From positions 22,666-86,665 of the forward strand of contig VDFB02115009.1 of the NCBI GenBank assembly GCA_007258455.2: 64,000 nucleotides of DNA, given 5' to 3'. The position numbers and the translations under genes are program-made. Below are positions 1 to 12,094 of this stretch, piece by piece. This stretch comes from Sequoia sempervirens (Eukaryota > Streptophyta > Pinopsida > Cupressales > Cupressaceae). Below the pieces are notes generated by a model that saw nothing but the letters and a program-made list of their open reading frames with translations, ran no database searches and was not told the DNA's origin. Numbering within the stretch: position 1 is the stretch's first letter; the number at the start of each line of letters is the position of its first letter.

Positions 1-1948
1 ATTTTTGTCCAAATAACATTTAGACATGCACCTAATAGTACAAAGGAGGATCGAAAGATAATCAGAGAGTATCATTTTTATATGAGTGATGATAGATCTC
101 ACTCGTCTGAGTATGTCCAACATTGTTTCGAGAAATTTTTTGAGTTCTTGCAGGAGCATGATATAGCATTGGGATGACATCTAATTTGGCCAAATAATTG
201 CACAGGTCAATTCAAGAATGCTCGTATGTTTTATTGGTTGAGTAGAATGCATGTAGAGAGGGGTCTACCTCATATTTGGAGTTTTTTCGAAGCTAGACAT
301 GCGAAAGGGGAGCATGATGGAGTAGGTGCATGTGTAAAGAGAGATCTAGTTAAGGAGCAATTGAAGATTTCAGGAGAAAAATTCAACAATGCACACTCTA
401 TAGTTGATTGGTGTAGTTCAATATTGTCACAGGGAGGGACACTTGATTCAATAGTGTGTAGATTCTTTTGGTTTGTTGAGGAGGGTACAGTGGGAGGCAA
501 ATCGGATTGTCATACAATCAAAAATTCTTCAAAGATGCATTCATTTCGAAGCTCAGATGCAAGCACATGGACTAATTGGACACGAGAGTTGGCTTGCTTT
601 TGTCAAAGTTATATTCAGTGCGAGTGGGATCAATGCGAGTCAAGTGAGTGGGTGGATACATGGGTACCACAGTATCTAACTCCTTTATCTTAAACAATAT
701 CCATGACAAATGACACAATGGAAAGTTCAGTTGATTATGACTTGCTTTCGGATCTACTACAACTAGGACATATTTTTGCAGTTGTTGCACCGCAGGGCAA
801 TGAAGAGAGATCAGACTATTGGTTGGCTCGATGTGTGTGGGTAAAGCATAAGCTAACACAATCAATGGAAGATGATGATGGTTTCGATGTATCCTATAGG
901 TTCAATTGTGCTTACAAGAACTTGGTTGCGAACATACATGATTAGAAAGAATGGCATACCTGCATTTGAAGACTACAAGAAACACAAAACCATTCTCATG
1001 TATTTGCACCTTGTTATAGCAATAAATGTTAAGTTGTTGAAGTATCATGCCAGACCAAAGACAAAACAACTATGGACACTTAGTAATGTTGATCATGAAG
1101 TAATATTGGATACTCTTAAGCAAAGAGATGACCCTTTAGGCACACCTGAATAGCATTTTCAAGAATGGAAGGTAGAATGCCTATGTTCATTATGATTAAG
1201 TTCATTAGTGTTCTTTATTTAATACTGATATTTTATATACTATTGCAATGCAGGTGTCTTTAATAGTGATATTTTGTATGCAATTTTGTGATATTTTTGG
1301 CTAGATTGATCATGGACCTGCTGCAACAATAGCCAGCTTTGATCCTTTCAAAGAGGTATGCGTCTTTTATAGTTTGCATCACTAGCTCATCATCATTCAA
1401 GTTGTTTAGATTAATATAGATATGTTAGTCTAAGCATCTTTTATATTGTGACAATATAGATTTCTCATTTTTCCCACTTTTAGCGATATTCTGGCATGAT
1501 TGATCATGGACTGCTACAACAATAGCTAGCTCGATCCTTTCAAATGGGTATGTGTCTTTTATAGTTTGCATCACCAACATCATCATTCGGCTTTTTTAGA
1601 TTATAGATATGTTAGTCTAAGCATCTTTTCTATTATTGACAATATAGATTTCTCATTTTTCCACTTTTGCGATATTCACGGCATTTGACCATGGACTGTT
1701 GCAAGAATAGCCAACTTTGATCCTTTTGGAGGTATGCAATAGATTACAACAATATAGATTGGTTATTCTAAGCGTCTTTTATAGTTTGCATTACCATCTC
1801 ATCATATTTTGTGTCATTTAGAATAATATAGATTGGTTATTCTAAGCTACCTTGATGGTTTGTATAGGTGTTTGTCAATCCAGAACGTGAACATACTACT
1901 ATTGTTGAAGACTGTGCCCTGAATGCCTCTAATAGGAAAATTTTGTAA
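1..1948 (+). pseudogene. Broken multi-exon gene, transposase-like family (3' part)
   Basis: Frame 1 reads from the left edge through position 890, then frame 2 to 1171. It is broken by TGA at 175, TAA at 691 and a frameshift near 890. The motif ARHAKGEHDGVGACVKR (about 290-345) resembles the FF-x-x-x-H-x-K-G-x-x-D-G-x-G-x-x-V-K-R block of uncharacterised RNase H-like, transposase-related eukaryotic proteins; that family link is from memory and uncertain. A second block (YWLARCVWVKHKL, 817-858, through the segment ending at 1171) may be a BAH-like region, also uncertain. Exon 1 appears to end at 1171 (AAG|GTAGAA). A 17-codon exon lies at 1305-1355 after TTTTGGCTAG and before GTATGC. A last exon at 1868-1948 follows TTTGTATAG and ends in TAA. 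All junctions are phase 0. Retained introns argue against a processed copy. The 5' end lies outside the window. Confidence 0.5.
1296..1860 (+). repeat. Tandem triplication of a small exon with its introns (~185-194 bp unit)
   Basis: Three head-to-tail copies carry GATCATGGA-type starts at about 1308, 1502 and 1687, each followed by a GATCCTTT stretch and a GTATG splice-donor-like end. The downstream parts (TTTTATAGTTTGCATCA, ATAGATTTCTCATTTTTCC) repeat as well. Only the first copy keeps the 51-base open exon. Copies 2 and 3 share a one-base loss after GGAC that shifts the frame, so copy 3 probably arose from copy 2 or the reverse. Confidence 0.75.
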
Positions 1949-3726
1949 AATTTGAATTCTCAAATTGGAAACAATGTAAAACAGTCATAATTGTGTATGG
2001 GCATAATCTATACCCAATGATGTTTTTTGAAAGATGGGTCAAATGTCTAGCATTGTATAAAGGGTATGTTTAAAATGTAAAGGGGTCTGTATTTTGGAAA
2101 CTCATAGGTTTTGTAAAGGGGTCTATTTTTATACTTAATTGAGCTACAACCAAAGGTTTTCTTCTTGGTTCTTTCCTATCAGTATGCTTGTTTGAACTAG
2201 GTTTTGTAACACTTCCCATTTATATATAATAAATTATAGTGGCTTGCAACTTTTTCTCCTCAAACCCAATTCTTTAATTCACAAGGGTGACCTCATAGTC
2301 ACAAACCTATTCCCTTTCATTTTAAAATTAAAAATTCAAACTTTTCGCTAAGTGGTGTCATTCACCCACTTTGAGTTGACTAAACACATGTTTGGCATAA
2401 TTTGATGATATACGCTAGCATTAATAACATACAATATATTCATTATAATCATGAAAACATTGATACATTTTTCTATTACGTTTTGTATTTTCTATGTTAA
2501 GATATAGTAAATTATATTCACTTGCAATTTGATGTGTAAATCTCTTGTATTGTTAGAATGAGTACTTGAATGATCATGAGGTGTTGAGGGAAATTTTTTT
2601 TTCATAATTAGTATTCTTTGGAATGCTTGGGATATTGTTGTAATGGCATTGAATAAATAAGGTCATCAATGGGAGTCACACAATCGTTGCCATCAATGAA
2701 ATTGACCATCTCTCACATGTAATGCTTGGGAGTTACATTGGGAGAAGTGGATCATCTTTCCATAATATTATGGGTTCCTACTTAGTTGATATGTTCATGG
2801 TGGAGGGCTATCTTGAGTGCTATCATAATTACATGTTGGGGTGGTTCGTGGTTTGAAACTATCAAGAATGGTTTTGGTGGCAATTAGTTTGGGGAAACCA
2901 CTTACATGGTTTTATCTTCCCATTGCTTTGTATAAAAATTTTATGTAGAAACGTTATTACATGTCTTGATATTATTTCAAGAGTGGAAGGCGTGGAGAAC
3001 TGAGTTTTGAAATAAAATGAAGAGTTAAAGGTCCAAAAATAGTGGTTTTTTTTAATTGAAAATAGAGTTTTTACCCTAGGGTTTGCAAAAATCTCTGAGA
3101 TACCAGAAGTTTCTTTGTTTTCTAAGCATATTGGGGCCTAAATAAAGGTTTCTAAGGTGGTGGAAAAGTCTGAAAGGTTGTGGAAGTGCTACATCCAATA
3201 AACCCTCAAGAATTACACTAAAAACAAGAGTTTTTTTATTTGACGGTTACAGGTCTGTACAAATGGAATCCAATTGTAGAATCTTTATTTTCTTGGTAAT
3301 TTATTTCCTTCCCCAAGGTTTTAGGGGTTTGTGTGGTGTTTGAAGGTATGTTGCTTTGCATTTTTGGGCTAATTGAGTAGCCTGTTCAAGGGTGAATGTA
3401 TAGGAAGTCAATGCTAGTCTAAAGGAGTCTATGTTGTTTCTTATTTATGTTGTGTAACTTGGATATGGGTGTTTGAATCAGTCATGTGTTCATCTAGTGT
3501 TTTGGAAAATTGTGGAGTAATTGGAAAACTACTAGTTTCTCACTATTACAAGGGTTTAAGGGGGTTAAAGAGGGAAATGTGTATTTAGTTGCTTGTCAAG
3601 TTTTAAGGGAGTTTTGGAATATCCAAAGAGGTCAGAATAATCTTGTTAGATGCCTCAAATAGGCAGGTTGCAAACAGTTTTTGATTGTGCCCTTGTGTCT
3701 GCATCAAATTTTCACCTAATTTGACT
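1949..3726. other. Intergenic, no gene seen
   Basis: AT-rich DNA without a convincing reading frame, RNA gene or element terminus. The first ~250 bases may include the 3' untranslated region of the preceding broken gene. Confidence 0.5.
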
Positions 3727-5647
3727 CGGTCCAATGTAGCTCGGAGTGATTCGGTGCATTTGGGTGCAAGAGAGGACCATACCTAGTGTAAACATACCCA
3801 TATAGACATGTTGGAACACTCCATTTGGTCGTACAAGTTGTGGAATGAAAGTTGCACCACTTTGCAACTTTACACTACTTGCATCTGACAACTTTTCCCT
3901 CCACTGAAAAGTCATCACTACAGGAAAACTCCTTCGAGATAGAGAAAACTGAGAGAGGTTTTTGTAGATGGTCCCAACACAATCCCATAGTCTTGGACAG
4001 AGAGTCTACAAGCATCACCGTCTCGGAGAAATAGACCTTCAAAGATTGCTTCCTTTTAGCACTTTAGACTCTTAAGGGAAATCACTGGTCCAATGTAGCT
4101 CAAAGTGATTGAACGCATTTGTGTGCAAGAGAGGACCATCCCTAGTGTAAAGGTACCCATCGAAATGTGTTGGAATAGTCCATTTGGTCATACGAGTTGC
4201 GGAATGAAAGTTGCACCACTTTGCAACTTTACACTGCTTGCATCTAGAAACTTTCCCCTCCACTAAAAAGTCATCACCACAAGAAAATGACTTTGAGATA
4301 GAAAAAAATAAGAGAGGTTTTTGTAGATAGTCCCAACACAATCCCATAGCCTCAGACGGAGAGTCTGTAAGCATCACAGTCTCCAAGAAATAGACCTTCA
4401 AAGATTGCTACCTTTTAGCACTTTGGACTCTTTAGGGAAATTGCCGGTCCAATGTAGCTCAGAGTGATTCAACGTATTTGGGTGCAAGACCCTCCCTAGT
4501 GTAAACGTACCCATCCAGATGTTTTGGAACAATCTGTTTGGTCATATGAGTTGCGGAATGAAAGTTGCACCACTTTGCAACTTTACACTGCTTGCATTTA
4601 GCAACTTTTCTCTCCACTAAAAAGTCATCACCACAGGAAAACTCTTTCGAGATAGCAAAAAATGAGAGAGGTTTTTCTAGATGGTCCCAACACGATCCCA
4701 TAGCCTCAGACAAAGATTCTATAAGCATCGCAGTCTCTGAGAAATAGACCTTCAAAGATTGTTTCCTTTTAGCACTTTGGACTCTTAAGGGAAATCGCTG
4801 GTCCAATGTAGCTCGGAGTGATTCTGCGTATTTGGGTGCAAGAGAGGACCATCCCTAGTGTAAACATACCCATACGGATGTGTTGGAATAGTCTGTTTGG
4901 TTGTACAAGTTGCGGAATGAAAGTTGCACCACTTTGCAACTTTACACTGCTTGCATTTGGCAACTTTTCCCTCCATTGAAAAGTCATCACCACAAGAAAA
5001 TTCCTTCGAGATAGAAAAAACAAAGAGAGGTTTTTGTATATGGTCCCAAAATGATCCCATAGCCTCATACAGAAAGTTTGTAAGAATCACGGTCTCCGAG
5101 AAATAGACCTTCAAAGATTGTTGCCTTTTAGCACTTTGGACTCTTAAGGGAAATTATCGGTCCAATATAGCTCAGAGTGATTCGGCGTATTTGGGTGCAA
5201 GAGAGGACCATCCCTAGCATAAACGTACCCATCTGGATGTGTTGGAACAATCTGTTTGGTTGTACAAGTTGTGAAATGAAATTTGCACCACTTTGCAACT
5301 TTACACTGCTTGCATCTAGCAACTTTTCCCTCCACTAAAAAGTCATCACCACAGGAAAATGCCTTTGAGATAGCAAAAACCGAGAGAGGTTTTTGTAGAT
5401 GGTCCCAACACGATCCCATAGCCTCAAATGAAGAGTCTGTAAGCATCACGGTCTCCGAGAAATAGAGCTTCAAAGATTGCTGCCTTTTAGCACTTTGGAC
5501 TCTTAAGGGAAATCATCGGTCTAATGTAGCTCGGAGTGATTCGGTGTATTTGGGTGCAAGAGAGGACCATCCCTAGTGTAAACGTACCCATCTGGACATG
5601 TTGGAACAATCCGTTTGGTCATACGAGTTGCGGAATGAAAGTTGCAC
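3727..5647. repeat. 359-bp satellite-like tandem array, about 5.4 copies
   Basis: The marker GGTCCAATGTAGCTC (with small changes) recurs at 3728, 4087, 4446, 4800, 5159 and 5518. Spacings are 359, 359, 354, 359 and 359; the short one reflects a 5-base loss near 4490. The last copy stops at about 5647 after GAAAGTTGCAC. Copies differ by scattered substitutions but align along their length. On the minus strand four copies hold a long open frame (4072-4401, 4459-4806, 4785-5114, 5144-5473) with a shared core containing FSCGDDF and KCKQCKVAKWC. The plus strand is also open for about 60 codons in several copies. Because 359 is not a multiple of three, the copies cannot make one continuous repeat protein. 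I do not recognise the peptide. Confidence 0.9.
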
Positions 5648-6562
5648 TGATGAGCTCGAAATATGTTCATAATTTGAATATTATGATGTATTTTTAATAC
5701 CCTTACTCTTATTGCTGATGGTTTTTTTAACTCTTTGATTAAAGGATTTTTATCTAAAATCAGGTAGTATCCTGTAGCAACACATTCCTATATTCCTACA
5801 ACTTAACATCTCTATGTGTTTGTATTAATTGTCATGTTTGACCTCCTGAATGACTGATATAATGCATGTGGTTTTTGGATAATGAAATGGATTTAATATG
5901 TGATTAATGAATGTGTATCGTGTTATTTGCCATGCATGGTTTCTTTCACTTTTTTCTCCATGTGCATCGCAAGTTGTTAAAGGAAGCATCACTTTGGAGG
6001 AAATCTAAATGATCATTAATCTAGGAAGAGTAGAATACTAAATTCTCTCTTAATCATGTTGAACAAATATGCCTTCATTTGTGAGAAGTTTGTTCCTTGG
6101 TTTTAGGATGCATTTATGTCCATGTCTTTCTCTGTTAGAGTTAGGTAGTTAGCTACTTTTCTAATATAAATAAGTGTTCCTCCTACGTGAGTGGGCAACA
6201 TAGTGTGTTAAAGTTAGTATTATAATGAGAAACAGTTTTTTGTGTTAGTTTTCTTACAAGCAGAACAATCAATGTATATGATTCCAAGTTTATGAATAAA
6301 AATTGATGAAGTTTTTAGTTCAATTCTTGCATAAACTGGTTGATGCTTGCTAAGGGGGCACACTTAGTGAGTATCTGTAGTTGTTATTTATCTCCTATTG
6401 ATTATAAGTTAGATTTCATTTTTTAATGTTTCAATGCAAACTCAGTCTTATATTGTTCCTGCAGCATCGAAAATCCATCCATGTGTTTGTTCCTACAACA
6501 TAAGGCCAGTTCATAGTTTGTTTCTTAGTAATAGTTGTCATGATTTCTACTTTGATTAAGTT
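5648..6562. other. Intergenic, no gene seen
   Basis: AT-rich stretch between the tandem array and the gypsy fragment. No LTR terminus of the adjacent gypsy fragment could be found here. Confidence 0.5.
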
Positions 6563-8710
6563 ATGCAAGTTCTGAAGAAGCATGAGGAAATTGAAGAAAT
6601 ATTGGCTGAGTTCTATCCACATTGCAGACAGAAGAAATGTGACTACAGATGTAAGATGGTGGCTAACCTGGAGGCTAAGCAATTACCTACTGATTTTAAG
6701 ATAGTGGAGGGTGATGATGACCAAGTATTCTTCGTTGCACAAAGGTGACCATGGGCTCAAAGACAAGGTATGCCTCAATACCCTTTGACTTTTCGTAATC
6801 CTTATTCTATTTACAATAACCAATGGCAACCTACATATGGCCCATCACCACCTTGGAATACTTCTCAAATACACTGGCCTAACTATCACAGTCCTCAATG
6901 GAAATCTCCTCATGGAGGTTGGCAATAGCCACAAGGAAAATGGACTCCACCCCAAGGTAATTGGCAGCAGAATCCTCAATGGAGAGGTTCTCAGCAATGG
7001 CAGAAACCAATCCCCTAGATCCCTACAGCTTCAGCAGCCACAACCTTGGCCCTCATGCCACCTCCTGCAACACCTGCAACAAATACTGGCCCTCCGAAAC
7101 AAATGCCTATGCCTGCTCAACCATTGCCAAATCCTAATAATAATAAGCAGCAGCAACATCAACCTATGTATTTTGCATAAGCTAATCAGTATCTAGCTTA
7201 TGCCCTGAATATTAATGATATCCATCTTAGGTCTGGAACCACTCTCCCTGCTCCACAACCGCTTTTAATTATAGAGATTCCAGACTTCACTTTTGAACAA
7301 CCTATTGATCCTGTAGAACATATACCTGTATCAAATCCTATCTCTAAGGAGCCTATCCCGCAACATCAAGCCAAACCACCTTTTCCTCAGAGATTGAAAA
7401 TTACTACATCCAAGTTTATGGAAGAGCCTATCTTTGATATTTTGGATCAGCTGAAGAATGTACACATTCAAATTCCCCTTTTTCAAGCCATTAAAGATGT
7501 CCCAATTTATGGAAAAGCTATTAAGGAGGCATGTTTAAAGAAACTAGGAAGAAAGAAAAAGGATCCCCAAACTATCTATGTTCTAGGACAGTTGGAAAAT
7601 ATTATGTTAGGGAAGGTAGTCATTCCAAAATATACTAACCCTAGGAGTCCTGTGGTAAAAATAAATATTAATGGCCAAATAGTAAAGAATGTTTTGATTG
7701 ACCTTGGTGCATCCATTAATGTAATGACCAAGCATACTATGGAGTATTTGAATATCCTAACCATTCGATCTACACCTACCATCCTGTAGCTTGCTAATAG
7801 TTTCACAGTAACACTTGATGGAGTGGTAGAAGATGTCATTGTCATCCTTGAGTCTTGGGAATACCCAGCAGATTTCACCATATTGTCCACTAAGGAAAAT
7901 TTGGGGGGATATCCTATCATCCTAGGTAGACCATGGTTACCACAGTTGATGCTTTGATAGGATGTCGTTCAAGAGACATGACAATTTATGATGGTTAGTC
8001 AAGAAAGAAATTGGCTTTATACCCACCTGCCTAGCCTCAACCAAACTTGTATCAACCAATTTGGCCAGATTTAGGAGAGGAAACTGAAGAAGTCAATTCA
8101 TTGGGTCAACTAATGATGCTACAAACTAATCTATTTTCCCAGCTTCAGAGTGAGGATGGCCTGCTTTTACACATTTTTCAGCCCAACTTTGATCTGAGTA
8201 TCCCATCTATTCTATATAGCTTTCTTCAACAGTGTTTCCTACAACAATTGAATCCTGAGAGCCTACCACCTAAATTTCCTATAGTTTATCACAATTTGCT
8301 TCCACACAAAATACATACACCACCTTTATCAACAACCTCCATGAATGGTCTTACCAAGCAAGTAGAAGTGTCTCCAAGCCACTATCTAAACATCAATAAT
8401 AAGCTACCTCAATCTCAACAAATTGCCCTAGTCACAATGCTACAAGATCAACATAGAGCTTTTGCATGGGACAATGGGGATATGAAGGGAATAGATCCTC
8501 GACTTTGTACTTAGGATCTACATTAAGGAAGATTTTTCACCTGTTAGGCAGCCTCAAAGAAGGATAAACCCAACATTCAGGGAAATAGTTAAAAAAGGGC
8601 TCCAAAAATTGCTTGATGCTAGTTTTATCTACCCTATTTCAGACAGTCAATGGGTATCTCCATTGGTGAGTGTTCCTAAAAAAGGTGGAAAATGGAGATT
8701 TTGAGACCAA
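6563..8710 (+). pseudogene. Ty3/gypsy gag-protease-RT fragment, decayed
   Basis: Frame 2 from 6563 gives the end of a gag-like region, then a Pro/Gln/Trp-rich spacer with TAG and TAA breaks (about 6748-7180). The aspartic protease follows, with VLIDLGASINVM near 7690-7730; DLGAS is the active-site form common in Athila-type plant gypsy elements. IILGRPW near 7918 is the protease C-terminal motif. Coding continues in frame 1 from 8047 (TKQVEVSP, then FAWDNGDMKGIDP near 8460-8505). After another shift comes the start of reverse transcriptase (REIVKKGLQKLLDA, SQWVSPLV, VPKKGGKWRF). It stops at about 8704, before the catalytic FDD block. No integrase, LTR or primer site was found, so this is an internal fragment unable to move. 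Athila-like is a family guess; Ty3/gypsy itself is firm. Confidence 0.85.
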
Positions 8711-10090
8711 TGTAACAATGTAAAAAAATAACATTTGAACTAAGACCAATGTAACAATGATACAAAATAACGTTTGAGACTACAAGAAGACGTCAAAATG
8801 GCCAGTGTACTAAAAGAATTCTTATTATTTTTGAAGAATCCTAATAACTCTACTCAGTTGGCTTATTTTCTCAATATCATACAAATTGAAACCTAGCATC
8901 AATCGAATCTGTATATCAAGCTACCACAATTCAAGTTTCAACGATGAATATTTATCATGCATGTTTTAAATGACATTCAAGTTTATAGTGGTTTTTTTGT
9001 TTATATGATGTTATGTGATATTCTAATCATAATTCATGCTTCAAGGCTGTATATATATATATATATATATTATTTTTACATGTTTTCTCCATTGTTCAAC
9101 CCCTACAGTACAAGTAAATGGTTGCATAGCATGTGGAATGAGGGGGCAGTAGGCCTGAGACCCCTTTAAAGTTTTTTTGAGTGCTTTCTTTTCATTTTTT
9201 GTGAGTTTTGTGCCAAGTTTCCTCAAAGAAATGTGGTCATAGAATTTCATGACAAGATAATGCAATTGATAGCTGCTCCTAGTTATTAGTTATGTAATGT
9301 GAAGTAATTGCATAACTGCTTAGGTTGACTTTGTAAAAACTATATTGTTATTGAAATTTTTTCATCTATCAACATCTAGTTGTTACTTATGCAATGTGAA
9401 ATAATGCTTTTAGTTTGAAAGATGTGCAATGCAATGTAATCAGCAATATGAATATAAACTACATAATATTTAACCATTCTTTTTATGCTATTGTACATTT
9501 ATATTTAACCATTCCTCACTTGATTAAATTTTCAAAGAGTTTAATCATGCACATGAGGAGGAAATTAAATTTCGATTGTCAACTTCTATATATATCAAAT
9601 TATCTAATAATCAAGTGTATGCTCATATACAAAAATGGCATCAACGCCAACTAAAACAAAGTTTTACAATATGTGGCATATGCCATCTTGGTATCTATTC
9701 AAAATTTACATGCTGAAATGTCTATCTCATCCTAAACTACTGATGGATCATCAAAATGGAGCCTCATTGAAGCACTCGTTGGCTCTGAAGGTAGCCTCAC
9801 AAGAAAAAGTCAAACCATAATTGAGATTAGTTATATTATATAATTTAAAATCAAATAATTAACATAAAAATCAATACACATTGAATTATAATTGAACTCT
9901 AAAATTGAAGTCTTGATTACCCGAAATATACATCTCTTTGAAGGGTCAGGAGTCCTAGAATATACCCTCTCAAAGAACTAACCAAACCAACTTTTGCAAT
10001 GCCAATCTATATATGTGAACAAAAACATGAAATTGATCCAAGTTAGCATAGAATTGTCAGTAATAAGAACATATTTACCAAGCACAAAAT
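8711..10090. other. Intergenic, no gene seen
   Basis: AT-rich. The only structures noted are a short duplication of GACCAATGTAACAATG near 8704-8760 and a TA microsatellite near 9050. Short open frames here look like chance. Confidence 0.5.
9049..9070. repeat. (TA)n microsatellite
   Basis: About eleven uninterrupted TA units between CTG and TTATTTTT. Confidence 0.9.
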
Positions 10091-10094
10091 AAAA

Positions 10095-10590
10095 TAAACA
10101 CATAACTCTTTAGGTTGATCTTTTTTTGTATCTCCTTTAGGTGTCTCAACACCTCCTCCTTGAGGTGTTTCAACACCTCCTCCTTCAGGTGTTCGAATAC
10201 CTACTCCTTTGGGTGTTGTGGCACTTATCGACAATGATGTATAGCTCACAACTGCCTGTACATAAAAATGACAAGTACATATTAAACTATGAATCTATGT
10301 CAATGAATGCATAATCAATAAAAGATCTTATAAATTTTCAATAAAATAAACACATATCTCTTTAGGTTGATCTTTTTTTGTATCTCCTTTAGGTGTCTCA
10401 ACACCTCCTCCTTGAGGTGTTTCAACACCTCCTCCTTCAGGTGTTCGAATACCTACACCTTCAGGTGTTGTGGCACTTATCGACAATGATGTATAGCTCA
10501 CAACTACCTATACATAAAAATTACAAGTACATATGAAACTACGAATCTATGTCAATGTATCCATAATCAATAAAAGATCTTATAACTTTT
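10095..10590. repeat. 252-bp tandem duplication containing an exon
   Basis: Two head-to-tail copies are offset by 252 bases (TCTTTAGGTTGATCTTTTTTTG at about 10,106 and 10,358). Each holds a 24-base minisatellite (GGTGTTTCAACACCTCCTCC and variants, 3-4 units), which on the minus strand encodes the TPxGGGVE repeats. The copies differ at only a few sites, so the duplication looks younger than the gene's stop codons. Confidence 0.85.
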
Positions 10591-12024
10591 AATTCAATCA
10601 AATTTGAGTTCAATTACCTTTCCCTTATCTAACACTATGCCTCCATAGTTTGGAGAGTGTCACACCTTGCTCACACTAGGTGTTTCCTACAAGCAAAGAA
10701 TAAGATAAACATATAAGTTAATATATAATTTCATTATTGAAAATTCAAATGACAAGCAAATATACAGTAAAAATTTGTAAATGACTAAGTGCAAAAATAC
10801 ATACTATGTGCATGTCAAGGCCAAATGAAATGGCCCTAAGGGTGCTATCAGTCACTTGTGTGAGCTCCTCCTTAGACATTAACTATTAAATAAACCATGT
10901 AAATAAATATTAGTACTTGATACTATCTCTTATTAATATTCATTTTTAAAAAAATACAAGTTATGAATTTACACCTTAAATGTTACCTGTGTAACTACTC
11001 CAATGTCCACCTCTATAGTAGGAGAGGACTCTGTAGGCTATGCTCCACTCCCCTACGTGTGATTTGCTATAATCTCCACATCCTGGATGTCATAATCAGA
11101 AGTGTCTAATGGATGCTCAGGGGGTTGTACAATAGGACCCAAGCATATTTGTTGGCATGTATTGCAAATATGTGGCACACAAATATGTGGACCTAAGGAG
11201 GATGATGCAGTAACACTAGATCCATCACCAAGATCACTAGACTATGGCTGAGCTACTGAAGAAGCATGGGAAACCAAAAGACCACTCAAAGAGTGAATGG
11301 CCTGGATAGTTTGTGTGGCTGCATCCTCCATAATATCTGGATGTTGTACTAGAGGTGGCAGAGGAAGGGGAGGATGGGGAACATGTGGGCACTTGACTAC
11401 TCTAGCTGCCCCTGGCCTATCCCAAGGTATACCTCTACCAACGCCCTAGAAGGGTTTAATGTCAAAGTAATTGACATGATGCCCTAACAAAAACTCAACA
11501 TATAATTTTTTAATAAAGTAAAAAGGTACATCAAGATTATTGTTGGGTGGTTTATCAAAAACCATACACCAATGATCCCAAAAGTTATCTACTATGCCCC
11601 TATGTGTGCACCATTTTATAGAAAGTTTTGGTTTGTTAACATTAACTCAAAAACCAGTGCTGGGGTTAATAAATAAAGAGGCTATTTGTGCTTTTGTTAT
11701 TTGGAGATCTTTCACATCATCATAAGACAATCCACATGCATAATATTCCTTCATGGTTTCTCACCATGAATGAAAGGTATTATGTTGGGTGGAGAGGGTT
11801 TCTACATTTGTAATTATTCCTGTCAATGTGTTTGACATATGGGATAATTGAGGGATTTTCTTATAAACATCACAATTGCTCCAACTTTTCATGAATTAAG
11901 TCTTCAATTGATGGTTGCGGAGGTGGTGGAGCATTTGGCATTTCTGCATTTTGATTCTCAGTTGGTGGATTTTCATTCTCAATTGGTGGAATTTGTGCAT
12001 TCTCATTCTCAACAACCATAATGC
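10095..12024 (-). pseudogene. Broken multi-exon gene of unknown function
   Basis: Exon a (12,024 or ATG at 12,019, down to 10,987) follows an AATCAG acceptor and ends ACACAG|GTAACA. It encodes an Asn/Pro/Glu-rich start (VVENENAQIPP) and, after a frameshift near 11,880, a region with KWCTHRG, VDNFWDHWC, LGHHVNYFDIKPF and GIPWDRPGAARVVKCPH. A Cys-rich ICVPHICNTCQQIC stretch follows. Stops include TGA, TAG and no clear TAA after the frameshift. Exon b (10,882-10,805) reads MSKEELTQVTDSTLRA and more. Exon c (10,686-10,618) reads ETPSVSKV, TGA, HSPNYGGIVLDKGK. Exon d exists twice (from 10,507 and from 10,255) and carries repeats of the type TPxGGGVE. Exons a to c keep phase 0 at canonical GT/AG borders. 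An upstream exon ending GGAAAG|GTAATT at about 12,441 is possible. No family recognised. Given the surroundings, a transposon-borne gene is as likely as a cellular one. Confidence 0.55.
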
Positions 12025-12094
12025 CTGATTAAAGTTAAAAAATAATCAATCTAAAATTAGAAAATATAAATGAAACACTATTTTTAAAACAAAA

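Noticed and set aside
3727..5647. A long tandem-repeat protein encoded by the 359-bp array
   Set aside because: 359 is not divisible by three, so each monomer is in a new frame and stops separate the units.
9049..9070. TA run as a promoter TATA box
   Set aside because: It is a simple (TA)n microsatellite with no adjacent gene.
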